Assembly (NCBI GenBank): GCA_964412815.1
Contig: CAYPQF010000032.1
Span: forward strand, 20,292 to 84,291
DNA length: 64,000 bases
Origin: JAOAFZ01 sp964412815
GTDB lineage: Bacteria > Patescibacteriota > Microgenomatia > UBA1406 > GWC2-37-13
Reading direction: 5' to 3'
Shown here: positions 33,293-40,107 of the stretch, in pieces
How the letters are laid out: every line of letters begins with the position of its first letter
Numbering within the stretch: the first letter of the stretch is position 1
Notes under the pieces: generated by a model
What the model saw: the letters and a program-made list of their open reading frames with translations, nothing else
What the model was told of the DNA's origin: nothing
The model's database searches: none
Position numbers and translations under genes: made by a program

Positions 33293-33536
33293 AGACATTA
33301 AAGACGTAATTTTAACGGCGCTGTTTGTAAATGGCGGCATGTCATTTCAAGAGCTTAACGACGAACTTTTTTATGGCTTTGTAGATGAACTACGTTTAAA
33401 AGCGGTACTTGCTCAGATGTCATCTGTTGATAAAACGATTTTTTTATACACACAGGTCGATGCGTTTTATCTGACCACAAACGGTATTAAGCGAGTTTAC
33501 GAACTCAAAGATGAAAATAGACTTGCAATTCGTTAA
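33279..33536 (+). CDS. possible winged-helix protein, 85 aa
   Basis: I start at GTG 33279, which has GGAGAG upstream. The order helix (KDIKDVILTALF), helix (FQELNDELFYGF), helix (ELRLKAVLAQM) and strands (TIFLYTQVDAFYLT) matches a winged helix-turn-helix. It could be a DNA-binding regulator. Its 3' end contains the -35 of the next promoter. Family not named. Confidence 0.6.
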   Translation: MGYRKDIKDVILTALFVNGGMSFQELNDELFYGFVDELRLKAVLAQMSSVDKTIFLYTQVDAFYLTTNGIKRVYELKDENRLAIR

Positions 33537-33550
33537 TTTTGTGGTATACT
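33523..33550 (+). promoter_or_regulatory. sigma-70 promoter before rusA
   Basis: TTGCAA (33523-33528), 16 bases, TATACT (33545-33550), with TGG before the -10 (extended -10). The predicted start near 33557 gives a short leader to the gene at 33584. Confidence 0.68.
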
Positions 33551-33583
33551 AAAGAGAGTTAATTCTCAATAGAAAACCAACTT

Positions 33584-34126
33584 ATGATCCAACCAAGCAA
33601 TCCGCTGATTTTTTCGTTTCGTTTTCGCCCGCCCGCATTGAAAAATGACAGGGAGTTAATCGAAACAAAAGAGGGCGAGAAAAAACTGATTAAATCGCCG
33701 CGAGTTGTCCACTATATTGAATATGTTAAAACAGCTATTCGAGCGCAGTTGAATGAGCGTTTCGGTGGCGCTTGGGAACTGATACAAGATGAAGTCGCTT
33801 GTTATGCGTTAATAAGTTGTAAATACGCCAGTCAGTTCCCATCTTTTGACGTAGACAATATGTGGACAACGGTTCAGGAATGCTTGCAAGGGACGGTTAT
33901 TGAAGATGATAATCAAATTATGTATTTTACTCCTGTTCGGCTTCGTGTGGCTTCTGAGAAATCGGAAGGCGTTGAACTGTTTGTTTGGTCAACCAGAGGA
34001 TTTTATATCAAAGAACAGATTGAATTCTTTAAGTTCCTCGCACCGTATGATGCAGGAAGAATTGAACGCTTGGAACAAACGGAGAACGTATCGCTAATTC
34101 GTCCGACTACTTTTGAGGGATTTTAA
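33584..34126 (+). CDS. rusA: RusA-like Holliday junction resolvase
   Basis: 180 residues, ATG at 33584. The RusA core is visible: FSFRFRPPALKNDR at the N terminus and FDVDNMWTTVQECLQGTVIEDDNQI at about residues 88-112. The D-x-D-N and D-D pairs are the acidic metal ligands of the family. It is longer than E. coli RusA (120 residues), with extra sequence at the C terminus. It should cut four-way DNA junctions made by recombination or replication before packaging. Its stop overlaps the next gene by one base. Confidence 0.82.
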   Translation: MIQPSNPLIFSFRFRPPALKNDRELIETKEGEKKLIKSPRVVHYIEYVKTAIRAQLNERFGGAWELIQDEVACYALISCKYASQFPSFDVDNMWTTVQECLQGTVIEDDNQIMYFTPVRLRVASEKSEGVELFVWSTRGFYIKEQIEFFKFLAPYDAGRIERLEQTENVSLIRPTTFEGF

Positions 34127-35067
34127 TGGGCTGGCAGCACATCACAAATCAAAACCGAGATCGTCTTCTGGCGCTTTATGCGGATAAACTTAACCCCGAC
34201 CGCATGAAGATTTTAACATCAGAAGCGTCTCTATATGGGATGCAGATCACGTCGCTTATTCGGCGCTTACAAGAACACAATCAAACGAAGATTATCGACG
34301 TTTCAAAAGATGAGCGCCGCGTTTATAACGGTCATCTGCGTGTCGAAACTGACGATGCGATTATTATCTCCGATATGGAAATCTGCGACGAACATCGAGA
34401 GTTGATGGCGCTGGTAGCGGAAGTCGGAGAAGTCTACGGCGTTAAAAAGCTGTTCTGGGGCGGCGATATGCTAAAACAGGATAACCCCGGCATTGCTTCG
34501 CACACATCGCATTTAGTATGGGAAGTCCAAGAACCGACTTTTGAAGAAAACATAGAGCGCTGGAAAACCTATCTGAGGCGCTATAACCAAGTTTTTGACG
34601 ACCAGTATATCATGCCGGGAAATCACGATGTTCATATGTCATGGAAGACAGGCGGCGCGATGTGGTATGGGATGCTGGTATCGGAGATGCCAAAAATCAC
34701 CGTGTCGCGCTACCCGTACATGAACATCAAGACGCGTCGAAAACTGATCCGGCTGACGCATCAAAGAGACGCTTCTTACAACATGATCGGTCTTGGTAAT
34801 ACCTTAATTAATAGTAAATCGATCAAGTCTGATATTATCATGGCGCACTCACACGTGTCGCAGGTGGGCTTCTCCGCCGACGGACAGCACCGTATCATTT
34901 CGCTCCCGTGTATGCGCGATCCGCTGCGAACACAGTATAAGCAGTTGATCGATACCAAGCATGGCGAATGGAACTTAGGCTTCTTTTTAATGCTCGATAG
35001 TTATTATTACCCGCTTGATTTTTATGAGACGAACTGGGATCGTGTTCTGTCTGGAAAACTTGGATAA
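34126..35067 (+). CDS. calcineurin-like metallophosphoesterase
   Basis: 313 residues. Metallophosphatase motifs: SDMEICDEH (about 83-91; the usual D-x-H is D-x-E here), GGDMLKQD (about 112), GNHDVH (about 165-170) and AHSHVS (about 239-244). The first 60 residues look like a helix-turn-helix (MKILTSEASLYGMQITSLIRRL), so the enzyme may act on DNA. The substrate could be DNA ends, nucleotides or a phosphorylated host factor. It is the last gene of the plus-strand block, and its stop lies in the terminator stem. Confidence 0.82.
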   Translation: MGWQHITNQNRDRLLALYADKLNPDRMKILTSEASLYGMQITSLIRRLQEHNQTKIIDVSKDERRVYNGHLRVETDDAIIISDMEICDEHRELMALVAEVGEVYGVKKLFWGGDMLKQDNPGIASHTSHLVWEVQEPTFEENIERWKTYLRRYNQVFDDQYIMPGNHDVHMSWKTGGAMWYGMLVSEMPKITVSRYPYMNIKTRRKLIRLTHQRDASYNMIGLGNTLINSKSIKSDIIMAHSHVSQVGFSADGQHRIISLPCMRDPLRTQYKQLIDTKHGEWNLGFFLMLDSYYYPLDFYETNWDRVLSGKLG

Positions 35068-35100
35068 CAAAAAAGCCACTCAACTGAGTGGCTTTTTTGT
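35067..35100. terminator. bidirectional rho-independent terminator
   Basis: A 16-base arm with a 2-base loop (core GCCACTC/GAGTGGC) is flanked by A6 on one side and T6 on the other, so it works on both strands. It separates the convergent early (plus) and late (minus) blocks. Confidence 0.92.
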
Positions 35101-36384
35101 TTAAACTTCTTCCCAAGATATTAAGTTAATCATAACTCTGTTTCCGGCAGCAGGAGCGCCTGAACCGGGATTGTATTGAAAAATGCAGAAGCCAACCTGA
35201 TCCTGACCTTCGATGTTGTAATCTCCGAACCACCATTCAGTTGACCAGAAGATCCCGTCTGGACTCCACGCGGCAAACAGGTCGTTGCCGCTGTTAATTG
35301 TTCGCAGTCTGAGCCAAATCCGGTTGCTGCCTTTAAAAGCTTTTGGTGAGGCAAACGATGTGAATGTGCTGGAGTCGCCCCAAACGGCTTCACCGAACTG
35401 AGCCGGGACGCCGTTAGTGATCGATGATTGTCGAACCGCTGAAACATGGATCGGTTCAATATCGTTGCTATCTTTGATAAAGATTCCGAATCCGATACCT
35501 TCGTCATCGGATTCACTTGAAAATTCAAGCAGCGCGTAAATTGTATAATTGGCGGTCAGCGGACGTGTCTTTGCCAGTCCGATTAGCTGATTGCCGTCGG
35601 TATCGTCGGTGACAAACGAAATATGATGAAAATCGTTTGTACCGTCATACGAGAAAGCTGGCGTAAGACCGCTTGAATCGACTTCTGTCCAACCGCTCAC
35701 TTCGGGCGGGACAATTTCTCGATAAGCTCTATCGTAGCTGTTTGAGTTTGGAATGTCTCGCCATTCCATCCCATAGGTCGTATCAGCTAAATTTACCGCT
35801 AAAAACTGACCATCTGATCCAAGACCAAGAAGGTTGTAGGTAGCAACTCCCCCGCCTACAATCAAATCTCCTACATTGGCGGCCTCAGGCACTCCGCCCC
35901 CACCGCCACCCCCAGTTTCAATCCACACCGCCGCGCCTACAGTTGCATCTGTGCAGACATAAAACACTTCAGCGGCAGTATCCAACCAAAATGACCCAAT
36001 TGAATAGCCGTCACCAGAATCATTGTTAACGGTCGGCCCATTTGTCGCCGTTAAATTATCTTTCACTGAAGTCAGGTCGCCTGTTGCATTTTCAACATTC
36101 AGGCGACCTGTCTCCAAAGCCGATAGGTCAAAAGCGTTTGCCAGATTGACATTTGACGTTTTAAGGATGTATTCGGCATCGTCCGGCGCAGCGCCCGTGA
36201 TCAGACCGCCTGTGCCGACCGCATAGATTGTTCCAGATTCATCGATCAGCTTTATGAAGTTATCTGGATCGGTGTCGTCAATGAACAGCCGAACTTTGCC
36301 CGTAGGCGCGTTTGAAGGCGTTCCTGCCTGTCGTTCAAGCGTAATCGAAGGGATGTTGGCGCTGTCGCCGCTAATAAAAGCCAT
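35101..36384 (-). CDS. tail fibre-like protein with C-terminal lectin-like domain
   Basis: 427 residues. The N-terminal 60 residues (SITLERQAGTPSNAPTGKVRLFIDDT..) look like a fibre/appendage attachment domain that describes 'element/time/display' repeats, typical of phage fibre proteins. A glycine run (GGGGGGG) near residue 165 is a hinge. The C-terminal 200 residues (VSGWTEVDSSGLTPAFSYDG.. to ..WFGDYNIEGQDQVGFCIF) resemble a concanavalin-like beta-sandwich (DUF1349-type). It may bind surface sugars. Last gene of the late block; its stop touches the terminator. Confidence 0.65.
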   Translation of the reverse strand: MAFISGDSANIPSITLERQAGTPSNAPTGKVRLFIDDTDPDNFIKLIDESGTIYAVGTGGLITGAAPDDAEYILKTSNVNLANAFDLSALETGRLNVENATGDLTSVKDNLTATNGPTVNNDSGDGYSIGSFWLDTAAEVFYVCTDATVGAAVWIETGGGGGGGVPEAANVGDLIVGGGVATYNLLGLGSDGQFLAVNLADTTYGMEWRDIPNSNSYDRAYREIVPPEVSGWTEVDSSGLTPAFSYDGTNDFHHISFVTDDTDGNQLIGLAKTRPLTANYTIYALLEFSSESDDEGIGFGIFIKDSNDIEPIHVSAVRQSSITNGVPAQFGEAVWGDSSTFTSFASPKAFKGSNRIWLRLRTINSGNDLFAAWSPDGIFWSTEWWFGDYNIEGQDQVGFCIFQYNPGSGAPAAGNRVMINLISWEEV

Positions 36385-36387
36385 AAC

Positions 36388-38013
36388 TTACCTGCTTGGG
36401 TAGACTAATGTGCCATTAATGTAAAGTTCAACGGTGCTTACAGGCAGCGTTGGAGAGACTGTCGGTGTCAAAGTTACTGTCGGCGTCTGCGGTGTGGCGG
36501 CGTTGAAAATAATGTTTGCATGAGCGGCAAACAGCGCACCGTTATCTGTGAAATACTCCACACCAACACGGGTAATGCCCGTCAGTGAAGTCGTGTAAGG
36601 TGCGTCGTTATCCGATGCTGCCCACGTGTTGCCACGATAAAAAAGGGCGCGTCGAATGCGCGGATAATCTGCCAGAACTTCAACTGAACCGTCTAAACTT
36701 ACGCTGACTTGAATGCGCGGATCAGTAGTGGGGTAAACAACCCCAAGCAGCCGCGTCGGTGTAGTTGTCGGCGTATTGGATGCAACTGGCGTCGAGCTTG
36801 GCGTTAGCGTCTGTGTTGGTGTTACAGTTGGCCCGGTAGCGGTCGCAGTAGGCGTGGTCGGCGGCTGCGAACCTGAAAACAGGACGTTAAGCAGCCCCGG
36901 CGAATGCGACACGCCGAAATTGGAACTGTGCCAATCATATACGGTAAACCCTATTCCATGTGTACGGAAAATACGAACCAAATCTCCGATATAGAGTTGA
37001 CGAACGTTTTCAGACACCCATCGGGTCGTTCCGAATTCCGAAATGTTGATAAACACGCCGTAGTGGTCGCGCCATTCCACTATCGAATCAATACTGCCGC
37101 CGGGAACGTAAAATAACTTTAAGAGCCTATCGTAATTCCAAAATTCGTTTCCGCGCCATGTCGAGAAATTACCGGGATAAACTGCGCTGCACGAACCCGG
37201 CCCACCTGCGTAACCGCCACAATGACTTAAGTTCATTGGCTCGTACATGTGCATATCATAAACAACGTTGCCATCCGCCAGAGGGACTTTCAAGCCCCAC
37301 ATCATGGCTTCAATGCCCTGCCAGTCGTGACTTGCAACGGTGAAGGTGCAGGTCGCGCAAGCAGCCCGCATCGCAGCGATCAACCGAGCCTGATGGTTGT
37401 ACCAAACCATGTGATCGCCGTTTACGTAGATCGGTTCGTTGGCAGGCTGCACAACAAAAGTTGTAGTCGGCAGCGTTTCACCAAGACGGCCTGAAAGGGC
37501 GCTCATCAGGCGGATGTGGCGATCCGCAACTGCTGAGTTAGTTAGCCCCCACATGTAATCTTCATTCCAGTCGCTGCTGCCCGGTTTCTTGAAGTAGATA
37601 TTATGCACATCTACTACCGTCATCAGCCGATTGGCAGTTGCTTTCTGAATAAACTGAACAACCGACTGAAAGCGACTTTCAACGAGCGTACCTGATGTTC
37701 CGTTTTCAAGGTAGCACATCGAAATCAAAAGCCGTACATGCCCTGCGCCCGCTGCCGCAACTTTGGACAGTTCCGAATCGAAGTAATTCGGGCGCGGATT
37801 GTCGCAGTCGTACATCCCCCAACCAGAAGCGTTAACACCGCCTTTGAGGTAAGCGTCCCTGATTTCCTGCGGCACGCTTGTCAACGGCGCAGCTAACGCC
37901 TCAAAAACAACGGGTTCGGGCGTGATCGGTGGCGGCTGTGCAACAGTTGGAGACGTAGATACGCCGATTAAAATTAATACTAATAAGCAAATAAGTGTTA
38001 ATTTAGTTTTCAT
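36388..38013 (-). CDS. secreted GH5-like glycoside hydrolase
   Basis: 541 residues. A Sec signal peptide (MKTKLTLICLLVLILIGVST, cleavage probably after VAQ) is followed by a GH5-type (beta/alpha)8 enzyme: GGVNASGWGM, VDVHN, QPANEP with acid/base Glu193, YDMHMYEP, ISEFG with nucleophile Glu326 and VYDWHSS. Two Thr/Pro/Ser-rich linkers (around residues 380-415 and 510-530) enclose a small beta domain, probably Ig- or carbohydrate-binding. Such TPT linkers are typical of Chloroflexota exoproteins. The enzyme should cut a beta-glucan or mannan outside the cell. A signal peptide is unusual for a virion protein. It overlaps the upstream membrane protein gene by 11 bases. Confidence 0.8.
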   Translation of the reverse strand: MKTKLTLICLLVLILIGVSTSPTVAQPPPITPEPVVFEALAAPLTSVPQEIRDAYLKGGVNASGWGMYDCDNPRPNYFDSELSKVAAAGAGHVRLLISMCYLENGTSGTLVESRFQSVVQFIQKATANRLMTVVDVHNIYFKKPGSSDWNEDYMWGLTNSAVADRHIRLMSALSGRLGETLPTTTFVVQPANEPIYVNGDHMVWYNHQARLIAAMRAACATCTFTVASHDWQGIEAMMWGLKVPLADGNVVYDMHMYEPMNLSHCGGYAGGPGSCSAVYPGNFSTWRGNEFWNYDRLLKLFYVPGGSIDSIVEWRDHYGVFINISEFGTTRWVSENVRQLYIGDLVRIFRTHGIGFTVYDWHSSNFGVSHSPGLLNVLFSGSQPPTTPTATATGPTVTPTQTLTPSSTPVASNTPTTTPTRLLGVVYPTTDPRIQVSVSLDGSVEVLADYPRIRRALFYRGNTWAASDNDAPYTTSLTGITRVGVEYFTDNGALFAAHANIIFNAATPQTPTVTLTPTVSPTLPVSTVELYINGTLVYPSR

Positions 38014-38671
38014 TTGAACTACCTACTTCGTTTTTCGTAAATACCATAATGGCAAGTTCGATCTTGCCAATAACATTGTCTAAAGCCGCTTTCCAACGCA
38101 CTTCCTGTTCGGTGCGGTCGTTGTGTATTTGCTCACGAAGTTGTTTGAGTTCAGTTTCAATGTTTGAAAGCGTAATTTGAAGCGGATCGACCGAGCTTTT
38201 AAGCTTACTTAAAACCGTAGACACCGCTAATTCAGTTCGATTGTCTGCTTGTTCGGCGGTGTCAATGCCAGATACAACTGTGAACAGTTGTTCCAACGCT
38301 GCCGATGTTAACTGCCGATCTTTAATACCGTCTTCTTTAATGCTCTTTAGCAAGTCGATGTGCTGTTGCTGTTGTTCCAATAGTTTCGTTCTTGACTCAA
38401 CAAAATCTGCTTGTTGTGCCTGTTGCTGTTCTTGATTTTGATGGATAACTTCTTGCTGGTCTGTGATAAATTTAAGAAACGTTCTCTGGATTTCAGCAGA
38501 ACGTTCCTCCGATTTTTCAGCCCTCAGAATAATTGGGCGAACCACGACCCAAATAATCACGCCTAGCAGAACGAGCAAGCCGATGATGATGACATTCTGC
38601 GCGCCGACCCGTTCCACCGCGTCAGCATATGGGGTGATCTCAGGGAACGACTGAGCCAAATTAAAAAGCAT
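38003..38671 (-). CDS. membrane protein with long cytoplasmic or periplasmic coiled coil
   Basis: 222 residues. I start at ATG 38671, which has AAGAGGAA upstream; an earlier start at 38692 adds only 7 residues. One TM segment lies at about residues 28-48 (NVIIIGLLVLLGVIIWVVV). It is followed by 150 residues of Gln/Glu-rich coiled coil (QNQEQQQAQQADFVESRTKL). Single TM plus coiled coil beside a secreted hydrolase suggests a lysis function, holin- or spanin-like, but no family signature proves it. Confidence 0.6.
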   Translation of the reverse strand: MLFNLAQSFPEITPYADAVERVGAQNVIIIGLLVLLGVIIWVVVRPIILRAEKSEERSAEIQRTFLKFITDQQEVIHQNQEQQQAQQADFVESRTKLLEQQQQHIDLLKSIKEDGIKDRQLTSAALEQLFTVVSGIDTAEQADNRTELAVSTVLSKLKSSVDPLQITLSNIETELKQLREQIHNDRTEQEVRWKAALDNVIGKIELAIMVFTKNEVGSSNEN

Positions 38672-38781
38672 TATTCCTCTTAACGACAGCAACGCTGCCT
38701 AACTATGTTTAATTACAGTTGTGTTACGCTAACGCCGCAATAAGCGGCTGTGCCATGATCTGCGCTACCTGATGTGCGGGC
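38672..38781. other. 110-base intergenic gap
   Basis: No ORF with a ribosome site. It contains only a short 5-bp GC inverted repeat (38734-38738/38744-38748), too weak to call a terminator. The gap separates the beta-helix gene from the lysis-like genes. Confidence 0.4.
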
Positions 38782-40098
38782 TTACGCCAGTACCGCATTC
38801 TCGTACACGTCGTTGGTTGCCGCTTCTGCGCCAACTGCCTCCGTATACTCTGCAACGGTTGGATTGCCGCCTGACAACGTGCGGTTGTTGTACGCCGCGT
38901 TGCCCGACGCCAGCGGATTCGTAACATGCAGAAGCGCCCCCATTCCGTCCAATTCGTTGCGTCGAATATGATTCCCCGTGACATGCCCACTGCCCTGCAT
39001 CAGCACGGCGGCTGGTCTTGCGTTGGGCTGCCACGTGTTGACAAACAAATTATCCTCGACGGTGATCGCGTAAGTCTCAAATCCGGGCGCGGCGCTGGCG
39101 GTCAGGACGACCGCGTTGCCCGACGCTCTAAAAGTATTCTCAACCACGCGGGTAGACTGGCAATGCATCGGGATGCCGACGCCTTTCCAGTGTTCGAGCA
39201 AATTCTTCTGAAACAAGTTCCCCGTACTCGGTTGATCAACATCGTGGTTGCCATACGCGCCGCAGGCATTTTGCGCAAACCGAACGTGGTTGTTGGTCAC
39301 GCGGATGTTTCGCGCCCCGTCAATCCAAATGCCGTTCGTCTGCGCCAACCAGTGATTTTCGATTGAGCCAGCGGGGAGGTTGGCCTCAAATGGCGCGGCA
39401 TCGGTTTCGATCCATTGGAGCGGATCGCCTGTTTTCCAACCGGGCGGGCGATAGAACAGTTTGCGCGTGCCGAGCAGTTCGTTGTGATCAATGTCTCCGT
39501 TTTCGCTCAGGAACGCGGTTGAGATCGCGCCAACCGTGATCTGCGCCATCAGCTTGCGCAGTAAGTTATAGCTGATGCTGAAATTGTTGGCGCGATGCGC
39601 AACGACAGTCATGCAGCCCGTCATCATCGCGGTGATCTCGTCATAGGTGAAATGACTGAAATCGAACTCGATGTTCTGCACCGCCGTATTGCGCGTGATG
39701 ACGGTCGCTTCTGCCCGCTGGCGCGGTGTACCTCCCGGCAAGACGGCAGTCGGAGTCAGGTGCGCGATCCAGACGAGGTTTGTGTACGGCGCTTTAATCG
39801 GTTCGCTTGGGCGGAATTTCGCCCCGTCCTTGCCGATCAGATGTACGCCGGAGCGCACATTGATACCCGGCCTCCCAAAATAAAAACCGCAGTATTGCAC
39901 GGGCGGGATTGTCCCATCTGCGTTGAGGCGCGTGTTGACATCCAGCGTGCCTTCAACCTCGACCACCTGCGGGCGCGGGAAGGCGGCGCTCATATACGTA
40001 GCGTGAGCGTCATCAATGGCGCTCTGAATGGCATGAACGTTGACCTGTGCCGACTGCGCTTCACCCGCGCCGTAGGTAGATGCTTTCAAACTTGGCAT
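38782..40098 (-). CDS. parallel beta-helix tail spike (pectate lyase-like)
   Basis: 438 residues, ATG at 40098 after AAGGAG. Repeated short strands with N-ladder and turn motifs (IENHWLAQTNGIWIDGARNIRVTNNHV.., VENTFRASGNAVVLT.., ITVEDNLFVNTWQ) are typical of the right-handed parallel beta-helix of pectate lyase-like spikes. The N-terminal 30 residues look like an attachment domain. The likely role is capsule or exopolysaccharide cleavage at adsorption. The catalytic residues are not clear by eye. Local GC is far above that of the early genes (about 62% in a sampled row). Confidence 0.72.
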   Translation of the reverse strand: MPSLKASTYGAGEAQSAQVNVHAIQSAIDDAHATYMSAAFPRPQVVEVEGTLDVNTRLNADGTIPPVQYCGFYFGRPGINVRSGVHLIGKDGAKFRPSEPIKAPYTNLVWIAHLTPTAVLPGGTPRQRAEATVITRNTAVQNIEFDFSHFTYDEITAMMTGCMTVVAHRANNFSISYNLLRKLMAQITVGAISTAFLSENGDIDHNELLGTRKLFYRPPGWKTGDPLQWIETDAAPFEANLPAGSIENHWLAQTNGIWIDGARNIRVTNNHVRFAQNACGAYGNHDVDQPSTGNLFQKNLLEHWKGVGIPMHCQSTRVVENTFRASGNAVVLTASAAPGFETYAITVEDNLFVNTWQPNARPAAVLMQGSGHVTGNHIRRNELDGMGALLHVTNPLASGNAAYNNRTLSGGNPTVAEYTEAVGAEAATNDVYENAVLA

Positions 40099-40107
40099 TG
40101 CTGCTCC

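Noticed and set aside
38734..38748. GCCGC/GCGGC hairpin after the beta-helix gene
   Set aside because: Five-bp stem without a T-run on the minus strand; too weak for a terminator.
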